64,000 nt of DNA from Parashewanella spongiae (lineage in GTDB: Bacteria > Pseudomonadota > Gammaproteobacteria > Enterobacterales > Shewanellaceae): NCBI RefSeq assembly GCF_004358345.1, contig NZ_CP037952.1:2604001-2668000 (forward strand), given 5' to 3'. Shown here one piece after another: positions 17,611 through 26,267 of this stretch; the stretch's first letter is position 1; each line of letters starts with the position of its first letter. A model generated the notes under the pieces. It saw only the letters and a list, made by a program, of their open reading frames with translations, was not told where the DNA came from and made no database searches. The position numbers and the translations under genes are program-made.

Positions 17611-20364
17611 TTAGTAATTAACAAGCTGTAAGCCAAATTGAAATGTTCTACCGTATTTTTCAAATTGATTATTGAAATCTCGACGGCCTGCGTAGCTATA
17701 AAAAGGTTCGTCGGTGATGTTTATTGCTTTAAAGTAAAATGTTAGGTTTTCTGTTATATGACCTTTAGCTACAAAATCCCACTGTAAATGGTCGTCTTCG
17801 TACATGTCATAACGGGAATCATCAATTTCTGTGACTTCTTGTAGATAATTAGATTTATATGCCGCAGAAAGCCAAACACTTGCGTATGCATCCTCATACC
17901 CTAAAGATAAGTTTGCGCTAATGTCTGATTGACTAGGCAAAGGAATCTTACGTGAGAGTTTTTGATTATCATCGAACCAGCTTATTGATGCCGTCGAATC
18001 TGACCATGTTAAGTTACTATTCAATAGTAGGTTATTAAATGGGGCAGAAAGAAAATTGAACTTTTGAACGTATGTTAGTTCAGCTCCTAAGATCTCAGCT
18101 TCATTACCATTGATAAAAGTAATCGCTTTTTTGAAGTCTAAGTATTCACCTCGCCCAGCAATATCCGCTTCGTAAATAAAGTTATTGATATCTTTATAAA
18201 ACACTCCAGCTGAAAGAATACCAGTGCCACCAAAATAATGTTCAACGCTTAAATCGAAGTTTGTTGATTCTAGCGACTCTAATTCAGGATTACCGAAGTT
18301 TGCCTCAAGTTCACCATCGTCTTCTTCTATTAGAAATCCGGGAGCAATTTCTTCAAATTTCGGACGAGTTATAGTGTTTGTATATGCAGCTCTAATGATG
18401 GTGTTATCATTAGCAGTGTATTTTAAATGAAGAGCTGGCAACCAATGTTCTTCAGAATTAATGTTTTTTGTAGTATTAAACTCTTCAGTTTCACCATTGT
18501 ATTTAAAACCTGATGATTTCCAATCAGCTGTTTCGTATCTAATACCGGTAAGGATACGAAGATTATCAATATCTACATGCGCCATGATATAGGCGGCTTT
18601 TGTTTCCTCGTTAATATCGAAGTCGTTAACTTTCGATTCAATTTCGTCAAAATTATCATTCGCATTAAGTTGGTCGATGATTTCCCAAATGGGTGTTGAG
18701 CCAATATTGTTTCCAAAACGGCCTAAACCATAATCTATTGTTTTATCAGTAAAATTTTTGAGTGATAGGTCGTCTTCTGAAATTTTTTGTTCATCGAAAT
18801 CTTCATAAACCCATACGTCTTCATAAGCAATCTTGTCGCGTGAGCTTGCTTTTGCGCCGAGTTTTAATTTAGATGCATAACTTGAAAGCTCAAAACTACG
18901 TGAAAAATTAACTTGTGCACTTTTTAGCTTGTCCGTTGAAGCCGATTCACCAATTTCGATTTCTTTTAGCTCATATTCATTGTTATCAAAATAGCTTTCA
19001 TGTGCTTTTATTTTGGGTACGCTGATACCATCAAATCCGATATTGTCGAATTCTCCTTCAAATTCGGCACCATCAATATGTCGAGGTTTTCTAGCTTCCG
19101 CTTTTGAAATTGATATTTGATAATCAGCGGTCCATTTTGTAAATCGTGTTTCACCACCGAAAACATATGATTGAATGTTTTGCTCTTCAGTTCTTGCTTT
19201 GAGAGAACGCTTTACTTCAGCTGTTCCTGTCATGCCTGACGTGAGACCATCTTCCCATTCTATGGCTGATGCATTTCGACGTTCCGAATCATCATATTGG
19301 CTGTAGAGACTTCGAAAGTAAAAATCATTTTTATCATTAGGACGGTAATCCAAATTAACACCTATGCCTAATCGTTCTCGGTTGATTTCATAATCACGTA
19401 CTTCAACTTCTTCTAAAGTTGCTGGCGAGTAGCCTTCATCTGCATCGAAATCCCATCCACCATCTACTTCAACGTTGTCTGAACCAAAATCACGGCTATA
19501 CCAACTTGCCGCAATAGCAACCCCAAGGGTTTCGTTAAAAATATCGCTATAACTTATTGCAAACTTAGGGCTTGTATCATCAGTTAGGTTGTTATAGCTC
19601 GCTTCGCCACTGATATTATAAAACGTATCATCTCGATCAAAAGCAGACAGACTTTTTACCTCTACAGAGCCTCCTAAAGCATCCGCGTCCATATCTGGTG
19701 TAACTGTCTTGCTTACTTCAACAGACTGAACTAAATCTGATGGCACAACGTCAAGTGCAACAGCGCGACGGTCACCCTCGGGTGCAGGCAAGCGAACACC
19801 ATTCATTGAAACGGAGTTAAAGTCGGGAGCAAGTCCACGAATACGGACAAATCGACCTTCGCCTTGATCTCTTTCAATTGATACACCAGGAACACGTTGC
19901 AATGCTTCGCTTACATTGCTGTCAGGAAAGTTACCGAGGACGTCAGAGCTAATAATACTAACGAGGTTATCTGCTGCACGTTGCCTGTTTAATGATTTAC
20001 TTAGTGAACCTTGTTGACCTACAACACGTATGTGCTCAATATCGTCACCACTGAGTTTAAAAGCTACATCAGTAGTGTGTTCATTCGTAATTAAAATGGT
20101 TTTCGTCTTTGGCTTTGCGCCTAGATAAGATACTGATAAAGTGTACTCTCCTGCAGCGATACCACTAAAGAAAAATCGACCATCACGTCCGGCCGTTTGA
20201 GTCAAGTTAAGCTCTTTGACAGTTACTATTGCACCTTGAAGTGGTGTGGATGTTTTGATGTCACGAACATTTCCTTCCAATTTACCGGCTGCGGTAACAG
20301 AAGTTATAAAACCTGCTGTAATAAGAGCACAGGTTAAGCGAGTGAGTGACGGTAGCGATTTCAT
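17611..20364 (-). CDS. TonB-dependent receptor with carboxypeptidase-like N-terminal domain
   Basis: 917 residues. There is a signal peptide (about 1-25), a CarboxypepD_reg-like beta domain (GKLEGNVRDIKTSTPLQGAIV, to about residue 105) and a plug domain. The plug has VSEALQRVPGVSIERDQGEG, RIRGLAPDFNSVSMNGVRLP and DADALGGSVEVKS. A long beta-barrel ends in aromatic QFGLQLVNY, as needed for outer-membrane insertion. It is co-transcribed with the phytase, so phytate or its products (or a metal complex) are likely cargo. TonB receptor-phytase pairs are known in marine gammaproteobacteria. Its exact ligand cannot be read from sequence. Confidence 0.92.
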   Translation of the reverse strand: MKSLPSLTRLTCALITAGFITSVTAAGKLEGNVRDIKTSTPLQGAIVTVKELNLTQTAGRDGRFFFSGIAAGEYTLSVSYLGAKPKTKTILITNEHTTDVAFKLSGDDIEHIRVVGQQGSLSKSLNRQRAADNLVSIISSDVLGNFPDSNVSEALQRVPGVSIERDQGEGRFVRIRGLAPDFNSVSMNGVRLPAPEGDRRAVALDVVPSDLVQSVEVSKTVTPDMDADALGGSVEVKSLSAFDRDDTFYNISGEASYNNLTDDTSPKFAISYSDIFNETLGVAIAASWYSRDFGSDNVEVDGGWDFDADEGYSPATLEEVEVRDYEINRERLGIGVNLDYRPNDKNDFYFRSLYSQYDDSERRNASAIEWEDGLTSGMTGTAEVKRSLKARTEEQNIQSYVFGGETRFTKWTADYQISISKAEARKPRHIDGAEFEGEFDNIGFDGISVPKIKAHESYFDNNEYELKEIEIGESASTDKLKSAQVNFSRSFELSSYASKLKLGAKASSRDKIAYEDVWVYEDFDEQKISEDDLSLKNFTDKTIDYGLGRFGNNIGSTPIWEIIDQLNANDNFDEIESKVNDFDINEETKAAYIMAHVDIDNLRILTGIRYETADWKSSGFKYNGETEEFNTTKNINSEEHWLPALHLKYTANDNTIIRAAYTNTITRPKFEEIAPGFLIEEDDGELEANFGNPELESLESTNFDLSVEHYFGGTGILSAGVFYKDINNFIYEADIAGRGEYLDFKKAITFINGNEAEILGAELTYVQKFNFLSAPFNNLLLNSNLTWSDSTASISWFDDNQKLSRKIPLPSQSDISANLSLGYEDAYASVWLSAAYKSNYLQEVTEIDDSRYDMYEDDHLQWDFVAKGHITENLTFYFKAINITDEPFYSYAGRRDFNNQFEKYGRTFQFGLQLVNY

Positions 20365-20681
20365 CTATTTTCCCTATTAAGTTATTGATGAATTAATAGC
20401 GCTACAATAAATGCTGTAAATGTCATATTTGTGACTAAATATTACAGAGATTCACATTTATTTATAAAGTTCAATAGGTAAAAAGTAGGTGATTTTGATT
20501 TTTTAGAGTGTTTAGCTGTTAAGTCACAAATTTGCATTATAAATGTATGATTCAATGGGGCTGGAGCAGTGTTTTAAGCGAATGTGTTGCAAAGTGAAAT
20601 TGTAATAAAACTAACTAACAAATAAATGAACTCAGCTTGAAACGATTTTAGAGAGAGTGGGCATTATTTGTTAGTCATTAG
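20365..20681 (-). other. upstream region of the TonB receptor gene
   Basis: 317 bases of AT-rich non-coding sequence between the receptor start and element A3. It must hold the promoter of the receptor/phytase operon. Direct AT-rich motifs (TGTCATATTTGTGAC near 20427) are present, but I see neither a proper Pho box nor a CRP site, and no open reading frame. Confidence 0.5.
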
Positions 20682-21035
20682 TAATACCAATTACAGTAAT
20701 TAATCTCTCACTCAGCAAGAGCGAAAGTTTTTCAGTGCAAGGCACAAGCTTGAAGTACTATATACCCTAACGGCCGCCATACAAAGCTGCCGTTCAACGC
20801 ACTTCGTGCTTTTGTCGGGATAATTCAAGTGCTTGTAACGCAGTAATGGAACCATTTAGCCTTGCCCTTTGGGAGCTTGTATGTGCTCAAATTACTTCTC
20901 AAAATTGTCTTGACGTAGCAATGTAATAACGACAGCTGTGTATGTCGGTAACAACTATGTCTTCATCAATTTCGATTGCGCTTTGACCACATACATAGCT
21001 TTGAGTTGAGCATTTAATTACTGTAATTGGTATAA
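20682..21035. mobile_element. family A inverted-repeat element, copy A3
   Basis: 354 bases with the same ends and orientation as A1. It includes the GGCCGCCATAC block and an extra ~33 bases near 20925-20957 not found in A2. The uninterrupted junction GAGCATTTAATTACTG shows what A1 looked like before B1 inserted. It stops 3 bases before the tusE stop codon. Confidence 0.85.
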
Positions 21036-21038
21036 GGT

Positions 21039-21374
21039 TTAAATACACCTTGCTGGTTTGGGTAAACCGGCAATTTTAGTAGCTTGTTTAGCTGGGCCTA
21101 AAGGAAACAATTTATAAAGGTACTTAGAGTTACCTTTTTCGGTACCAAGTTTAAGTGCTATGGCTTTTACTAATGCTCGAATAGCAGGGCTTGTCTTGAA
21201 TTCTAGATAAAAATCTCGAACAAATTGTATAACTTCCCAATGGGCATCGGTCAACGTAATATTTTCTTTTTCAGCAACGACTAGAGCAATATCTTTACTC
21301 CAAATAGTATAGTCGGTTAAGTATCCTTGTTTATCTACTGAAATTTGTTCTTCATTATGGATAATGTAATTCAC
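21039..21374 (-). CDS. tusE: sulfurtransferase TusE (DsrC family)
   Basis: 111 residues. It has [19 protein letters not shown] and the C-terminal GLPKPARCI with the conserved penultimate Cys110, which accepts persulfide sulfur. TusE takes sulfur from TusBCD and passes it to MnmA for 2-thiouridine at tRNA position 34. It overlaps tusB by 4 bases (ATGA). E. coli keeps tusE near yccA but tusDCB elsewhere; here all four are together. Confidence 0.95.
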   Translation of the reverse strand: MNYIIHNEEQISVDKQGYLTDYTIWSKDIALVVAEKENITLTDAHWEVIQFVRDFYLEFKTSPAIRALVKAIALKLGTEKGNSKYLYKLFPLGPAKQATKIAGLPKPARCI

Positions 21375-21652
21375 CAGCTGATTACCTTGTTGTACTTTAG
21401 AGTTTGTTCAATAAATTGTTGATAGTTAATGGCATCAAAATGCTTTAATTTCTCCGCTAAGCCTTGGGCCATAATGTCATCAGATAATATTTTTACGTCA
21501 ATATTTAGGAGTTTTCTTTGCCATTGTTTTTGAAGTAAGCCGGAAACGGCTGAACCAGCCAAAATGATTAAGTCGTCATCATTTTTGTACTTTAAGCATA
21601 GTTCAAGAGCATTATCTTGATTCAATGAAGTTTGAATGAAATGAATGTCCAT
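21371..21652 (-). CDS. tusB: sulfur relay protein TusB (DsrH family)
   Basis: 93 residues, the family length. It has the start [22 protein letters not shown] and the end YNKVISW, typical of TusB. It is a non-catalytic member of the TusB2C2D2 hexamer that relays sulfur from TusA to TusE. It shares one base with the tusC stop and overlaps tusE by 4 bases, so translation is coupled. Confidence 0.88.
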   Translation of the reverse strand: MDIHFIQTSLNQDNALELCLKYKNDDDLIILAGSAVSGLLQKQWQRKLLNIDVKILSDDIMAQGLAEKLKHFDAINYQQFIEQTLKYNKVISW

Positions 21653-22008
21653 TAAAAAATTAAAACCTTATCAGATCCACGAATCATCTCACTTATCACT
21701 GAAGGCTCTGCTGATGTATAGTCAATCAATATATCAGAGCTTAACAAGCCGAAACCATCCATTGATGTTTTGCAAATATATACATCATCAATATCGTAAA
21801 GAGAAAGAGCTTTAAATGTGGATATATAGTCTTTAGCGCCAGTTTGCTCAATCTGCTGATCTTTGAGGGTATTGAATACCCCCTCATCAATAAAAATGAG
21901 TTTGACGTGTTGATCGAAACTTGCGCTGAGCATTGCTAAATCTAATGCTTCTCGACCTTTAGAGTGAGCTGTCGGGCCATGCCGAAAAATTATTGTTAAT
22001 TGTTTCAT
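21652..22008 (-). CDS. tusC: sulfur relay protein TusC (DsrF family)
   Basis: 118 residues with FRHGPTAHSKGREALDLAMLSASF near the N-terminus and SLYDIDDVYICKTSMDGFGL in the middle, both typical of TusC/DsrF. It lies in the TusBCD complex. It follows tusD after 1 base and meets tusB with a one-base overlap. Confidence 0.92.
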   Translation of the reverse strand: MKQLTIIFRHGPTAHSKGREALDLAMLSASFDQHVKLIFIDEGVFNTLKDQQIEQTGAKDYISTFKALSLYDIDDVYICKTSMDGFGLLSSDILIDYTSAEPSVISEMIRGSDKVLIF

Positions 22009-22009
22009 A

Positions 22010-22399
22010 TTAAAACGTTATCACTCTGTCAGCTTTTTCAATACCAGTAACAAGCTCACCTAGCCCAGCCATCTCAAAAGGTGGCATAACGTTATATTGG
22101 GGAAGTGCTTCTTCGTTCGCTTCATTTTCAGTCGCAAAGCCTCTTCTTAGAGCAGCTGAAACACAGCATATTAAAGGAATCTTGTATTTGGCTGCTAAAT
22201 TCGACCAAGCATGATTGATATTAAATTCATCAGTAGCAGGGCAAAGCAATGCGTTGGAATGACTTACTCCATCTTGATAGAAAAAGATTTTTATCACTTC
22301 GTGCCCTGCATCAATGAGAGATTCAGTGAACTTATAAGCTCTAAACGAGTTGGTGTCACCGTAGGCGTATGAAGTGACTTGTACGATAAATTTACTCAT
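22010..22399 (-). CDS. tusD: sulfurtransferase TusD (DsrE family)
   Basis: 129 residues. A DsrE-type beta-alpha fold with the segment YKIPLICCVSAALRRG; one of these two Cys residues corresponds to the catalytic Cys78 of E. coli TusD. It takes sulfur from TusA. It is the first gene of tusDCBE. The start codon has no Shine-Dalgarno; instead a terminator-like hairpin ends about nine bases before it (see 22409-22431). Confidence 0.93.
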   Translation of the reverse strand: MSKFIVQVTSYAYGDTNSFRAYKFTESLIDAGHEVIKIFFYQDGVSHSNALLCPATDEFNINHAWSNLAAKYKIPLICCVSAALRRGFATENEANEEALPQYNVMPPFEMAGLGELVTGIEKADRVITF

Positions 22400-22408
22400 A
22401 AAAACAAA

Positions 22409-22431
22409 AATGGCCCCACAATGGAGCCATT
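22409..22431 (-). terminator. terminator-like hairpin directly upstream of tusD
   Basis: On the minus strand AATGGCTCC pairs with GGGGCCATT (9 pairs, one G-U) around a 5-base loop and is followed by TTTGTTTTT, then the tusD ATG. It would end yccA transcripts. Any tusD transcript that starts upstream must pass it, so it could act as an attenuator. Confidence 0.7.
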
Positions 22432-22475
22432 CTACAACAAATTAACCGATACCCAAATAAATTGGACTAATAGGT

Positions 22476-23135
22476 TTAATCATCACCGCCAATACCCATT
22501 AAATGGAGTAGGGCAATGAATAGGTTTAAGAAATCTAAATATAATGAAACTGTTGCACGGATGTAATTTGTTTCTCCACCATTCACAATACGACTTGTAT
22601 CGTAAAGAATGAAGCCAGTCATTAACAGTGCAATACCAGCGTTAACCGCCATGAATACCATTCCATTACCTAGAAACATATTCACTAATGAAGCTACTAT
22701 CATCACAACCAAGCCAGCGAATAAAAAGCCTCTCAAAAAAGAAAAATCTTTTTTTGTTGTCAAAGCATAAGCGGACAAAGATACGAAAATGACTGATGTA
22801 AGTCCAAGTGCTTGCATAATAAGCGAAGGGCCGTTTGCAAGGTTTGCGTAATGGTTAAGCATGTAACCTAAAGAAGCACCTTCCATGCCGGTGAAAGCAA
22901 AAATCCAGAAAATTCCTGAAGCACCTTCTGCTTTTTTTAGAGTTACAAATAAAAGAACTAAGCCGCCGAGTGATAAGCCAATTGACATCAATGGACCAAT
23001 GCCAACGGCCATTGCAATACCAGCACAGAGTGCTGAGAATGCAAGTGTCATTGATAGCAGCATATATGTATTTCTCAGCATTGAGTTCACTTCAATGGTA
23101 GAAGCTCTACTTGTATGTAACGTTTGTTGATTCAT
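22476..23135 (-). CDS. yccA: Bax inhibitor-1 family inner-membrane protein YccA
   Basis: 219 residues with seven hydrophobic segments and the BI-1/YccA ending LYLDFLNLFIALLHLMGIGGDD. E. coli YccA is an FtsH substrate and modulator that protects SecY in jammed translocons. Neighbour tusE on one side and tRNA-Ser on the other reproduce the E. coli order tusE-yccA-serT. The N-terminal ~18 residues are cytoplasmic and rich in Ser/Thr. Confidence 0.93.
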   Translation of the reverse strand: MNQQTLHTSRASTIEVNSMLRNTYMLLSMTLAFSALCAGIAMAVGIGPLMSIGLSLGGLVLLFVTLKKAEGASGIFWIFAFTGMEGASLGYMLNHYANLANGPSLIMQALGLTSVIFVSLSAYALTTKKDFSFLRGFLFAGLVVMIVASLVNMFLGNGMVFMAVNAGIALLMTGFILYDTSRIVNGGETNYIRATVSLYLDFLNLFIALLHLMGIGGDD

Positions 23136-23250
23136 TGCTTTCTTCCTTTCGTAACAAAATCTATTGAATGTTAGACCTGATATTTTGCTCTAAAGTTCAC
23201 TAACACTATTATTACTTTATCATTTTAGCTTAGTTAAGTCGTGAGAAAGA

Positions 23251-24153
23251 TTAACTTAACCATTCTTTGTGCATGTTTTCAGTACTACCAACATAATCAA
23301 GTAGCCACTCTAGCTCAGTTGATCTTTTGTTGTCATTCCAAGCAATACAGCAAGGCTCAGATAATATAGGGCTTTCAAGTTTCATTTCGACTAATCGTCC
23401 AGAACTGATAAATATATCAACAAGATGGCGTGGAAAAAAACCTACCCCTAAGCCTGAACTGACGCAATTAATGGCTCTTATCCAGTCAGGTACAACAATT
23501 CTTCGTTGATTAGCCAATCGCCATAACTCTCTCTTTGGTGTCTCTTTTGCTGTGTCTTCAATACAAACTACAGGGTATTGCCTAAGAGATTCATCGGTTA
23601 AAGGGATATCAGACGTAGATAAAGGGTGTTTACTGTTGACGCAAAATATCCAATCAACTTTTCCCATATTAATGTATTTAAAATAGCCGCCGTTTGGTAT
23701 TGCAGCTGTCGCGCCAATGGCTAAATCACTTTGCCCTGTAACTAAGCTTTCAAGCACTCCATTGAACACACCAAGACGAACAATGAGCTCAACATCGTCA
23801 AATTTTTTATAAAAATGGGCGATTAATGCGCTAATTTTATCCGCGCGCACTAAACTGTCGAAAGTAATACAAATCGTCGGTTGCCAATTATTTGCGACTC
23901 GTTGGGTAGAGTGTTTAACATCCTGTAATTGCTTAAGTAAATCACGTGAGACCTTAAGGAAATGCTCACCAGCGGGCGTTAAAGTTACACTTCTATGATG
24001 TCGCACAAATAAAGGAGTGCCAAGCTCATCTTCAACTTGCTTAATTGAATAGCTAATTGCTGAAGGGACTTTGTTCAAATAGTTTGCAGCAGCGGTGAAG
24101 CTGCCAAGTCGAGAAACTGTATCAATAATATTAAGTAGTGATTCAGAAAGCAT
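23251..24153 (-). CDS. punR: LysR-type regulator similar to PunR (YdhB)
   Basis: A LysR regulator of 300 residues. An N-terminal helix-turn-helix (GSFTAAANYLNKVPSAISYSI) is followed by a ligand-binding domain. The whole protein recalls E. coli PunR/YdhB, especially AIGATAAIPNGGY, VVPDWIRAINCVSSGLGVG and the end MHKEWLS. PunR activates the purine nucleoside transporter gene punC in E. coli; no punC is present here. An earlier ATG at 24174 lacks a Shine-Dalgarno, while AAAGGAG stands before the ATG at 24153. E. coli PunR also starts at the equivalent residue. Confidence 0.8.
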   Translation of the reverse strand: MLSESLLNIIDTVSRLGSFTAAANYLNKVPSAISYSIKQVEDELGTPLFVRHHRSVTLTPAGEHFLKVSRDLLKQLQDVKHSTQRVANNWQPTICITFDSLVRADKISALIAHFYKKFDDVELIVRLGVFNGVLESLVTGQSDLAIGATAAIPNGGYFKYINMGKVDWIFCVNSKHPLSTSDIPLTDESLRQYPVVCIEDTAKETPKRELWRLANQRRIVVPDWIRAINCVSSGLGVGFFPRHLVDIFISSGRLVEMKLESPILSEPCCIAWNDNKRSTELEWLLDYVGSTENMHKEWLS

Positions 24154-24311
24154 TGCAGGGCTCTCCTTTGCCATGAAAAAAATTCATTGTAACGAACAAT
24201 AAACAATAGTAGTTACAGAGTGAATATTCAACAGCTTTTATATATTATCGAATTATTTTTCAGCAAGGAGTTGAATAGTTAGACATTCAATCAAAAAAAT
24301 TGAAATTCAAC

Positions 24312-24340
24312 TTTACATCAACTGAGCTCCTATATATTAT
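24312..24340 (+). promoter_or_regulatory. sigma-70 promoter of the second tRNA-Ser
   Basis: TTTACA at 24312-24317, a 17-base spacer and TATTAT at 24335-24340, then GC-rich CAGCG before the tRNA. The hexamers and spacing equal those of copy 1, while the spacer sequences differ. Confidence 0.75.
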
Positions 24341-24351
24341 TCACAGCGTTC

Positions 24352-24441
24352 GGAGGGGTGGCAGAGTGGTCGAATGCACCGGTCTTGAAAACCGGCAACG
24401 GTTTATCCCGTTCCAGGGTTCAAATCCCTGCTCCTCCGCCA
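24352..24441 (+). tRNA. tRNA-Ser (anticodon TGA), copy 2
   Basis: Identical in all 90 bases to copy 1, with class II variable arm, TGA anticodon and encoded CCA. Its position next to yccA matches E. coli serT, so this is probably the ancestral copy. Confidence 0.97.
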
Positions 24442-24450
24442 CATTAAGAA

Positions 24451-24482
24451 AAGGCTACTCAATTGAGTAGCCTTTTTGCTTT
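24451..24482 (+). terminator. terminator of tRNA-Ser copy 2
   Basis: AAGGCTACTC and GAGTAGCCTT form a perfect stem followed by TTT. It is the same terminator as after copy 1 but with a C-G pair where copy 1 has U-G. Confidence 0.92.
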
Positions 24483-24489
24483 GTTGACT

Positions 24490-25335
24490 TCACTTAACTA
24501 ATGATAAATAGCGTTTTAAGTTCATGTCGGGAATAGAACTTGCGCTAGTTACTGCACATGAAGCCCACTGAGCAGCCTCTTTCATAGCTTCAGTTATTGT
24601 CATTCTCGTCACTAAACCATGTATTAAGCCTGCTGCGTAAGCATCACCAGCACCAGTAGAATCAACCACAGCAGTCTTACGAACTGAAACAGTTATTTGC
24701 TGTTCAGAAGTATAGAGTGTGGCTCCATGCTCTCCATTCGTAACAATAAAGTATTGTAAAGATTCCCCTGCAATCTTAAGCCCAAATTCCCACCCATTTA
24801 AGTGACTTCGGTCAAGCATGTCGGCCTCAGATGAGATGAGTACATGGCATGGTCGCTCACGGTTATCTTTTCCAAGTTGAGCTACAACCAATGTTTTTGA
24901 TAGTGCTGTTTTGCTCCAACTTGTAGCACCTTGAGCTGATGTATTGAGATATAACGCATCCCAATATTCCCAGCAATGAGGAATACCTAATTCTAATGTA
25001 GGTCTATGAGGGCGAATAATTGTCCGTTCACCTTCAGGGGTGATTAACAACATTAAGTCTTGTGTTGGTTCTGTTCTTCTTTTAACAAAAGTGCAATCTA
25101 TACCTTTGTCTGTTGCTTCATTGATCAACCAATCGCCTAACGGATCTTGTCCGACTTCACTGACTAAAGATACTTGATGATGAGCAAAAGCTAACCCTAT
25201 CCCAGTATTGGCACCACCACCACCTAATCGTTTATGCCCATCTTGATAATGAAAGCGACCTCCTAATTGAATAGGTTTATCAAGGTGAAGTACACGATCA
25301 CAATTTAAGTTTGCGACTAACAAAATTTTAGCCAT
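24490..25335 (-). CDS. PfkB-family carbohydrate kinase
   Basis: 281 residues of the ribokinase/PfkB fold. It has the N-terminal GGGGANTGIGLA substrate loop and the C-terminal signature VVDSTGAGDAYAAGLIHG, with the catalytic Asp and the anion hole (GAGD). It probably phosphorylates a sugar or sugar derivative; the substrate is not deducible. The ATG at 25335 (MAKILLVANLN) fits the family better than an in-frame TTG eight codons upstream. It is divergent from uvrY and stands alone. Confidence 0.85.
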   Translation of the reverse strand: MAKILLVANLNCDRVLHLDKPIQLGGRFHYQDGHKRLGGGGANTGIGLAFAHHQVSLVSEVGQDPLGDWLINEATDKGIDCTFVKRRTEPTQDLMLLITPEGERTIIRPHRPTLELGIPHCWEYWDALYLNTSAQGATSWSKTALSKTLVVAQLGKDNRERPCHVLISSEADMLDRSHLNGWEFGLKIAGESLQYFIVTNGEHGATLYTSEQQITVSVRKTAVVDSTGAGDAYAAGLIHGLVTRMTITEAMKEAAQWASCAVTSASSIPDMNLKRYLSLVK

Positions 25336-25563
25336 TAGCTGCCTGATACCATTCGACAATTGAATAGATGAATAATGCCATGTTTGTCATAGATAGATAA
25401 GAGAATAACAACCAGTTGTGGTAAGTTTGAGCAATTTATTTTACATTTTTAATTTTGATGGTTTTTTATATTAGCATCAGCAAATATTGCTTTTATAATA
25501 CAGATAGATGGGGTAGATTGAACTCGAATTTAAGATGTAATATGGCTCGAAGGTAGATTTAAA

Positions 25564-26208
25564 TTGATAAACATATATTTAGTCGATGATCATGAATTAG
25601 TCCGAATAGGTATCCGCCGTATTCTTGAAGATGAAAAATCATTTAGTGTTGTAGGTGAAGCCCCTGATGGCGAAACGGCAGTTCAATGGTGTCGTAGCAA
25701 TGAAGTTGATGTGATTCTAATGGATATGAATATGCCCGGAATGGGCGGATTAGAAGCAACAAAAAAAATTGCACGTTATCAACCTCACGCCAAAATTATT
25801 ATACTAACTATTCATTGTGAAGATCCTTTGCCAACTAAAGTTATGCAAGCTGGCGCTTTTGGCTATTTAACCAAAAGCGCTAGCCCACCAGAAATGATTA
25901 AAGCAATTCGTCAAGTTGCACATGGTTTGCGTTATCTTTCACCTGAAATCGCTCAACAAATGGCACTTAGCCAAGTCAGTAACCTTGACGAAAACCCTTT
26001 TACTTCATTATCAGAGCGAGAGTTACAGATAACAATGATGATCACTAATGGTGATAAAATCACAGAAATTTCTGAAAAATTAAATCTAAGTACTAAAACG
26101 GTGAATAGTTATAGGTACAGGCTCTTTGCTAAACTTAAAATCAATGGCGATGTTGAGTTAACACGTTTAGCTATTCGTCATAAGATGCTTGATACAAGAC
26201 AATTTTGA
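25564..26208 (+). CDS. uvrY: response regulator UvrY (GacA/SirA/VarA)
   Basis: 214 residues. Receiver domain: MINIYLVDDHELVRIGIRRIL, phosphoacceptor Asp in VDVILMDMNMPGMGG (about residue 54) and a conserved Lys in YLTKSASP. A LuxR-type helix-turn-helix follows (FTSLSERELQITMMITNG, LNLSTKTVNSYRYRL). It is the partner of the BarA/GacS sensor and activates csrB-type small RNAs. The start codon is TTG with AAGGTAG upstream. The sensor kinase is not in the window. Location before uvrC is conserved in gammaproteobacteria. Confidence 0.95.
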   Translation: MINIYLVDDHELVRIGIRRILEDEKSFSVVGEAPDGETAVQWCRSNEVDVILMDMNMPGMGGLEATKKIARYQPHAKIIILTIHCEDPLPTKVMQAGAFGYLTKSASPPEMIKAIRQVAHGLRYLSPEIAQQMALSQVSNLDENPFTSLSERELQITMMITNGDKITEISEKLNLSTKTVNSYRYRLFAKLKINGDVELTRLAIRHKMLDTRQF

Positions 26209-26267
26209 TTAATTTATACATACTAAGTTGGAGTTAGTTTGGCTCTAATTTTCAACCGGTTACAATT

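Noticed and set aside
20420-20450. Pho-box or CRP-like site before the TonB receptor/phytase operon
   Set aside because: TGTCAT followed by TGACT resembles half a Pho box only, with the second half matching poorly; the TGTGA and TCACA halves are too far apart for CRP.
8434-24482. Calling the whole segment between the tRNA-Ser copies a genomic island
   Set aside because: It has no integrase, and it contains core genes (tusDCBE, yccA) whose link to tRNA-Ser is ancestral; duplication or rearrangement explains it as well.
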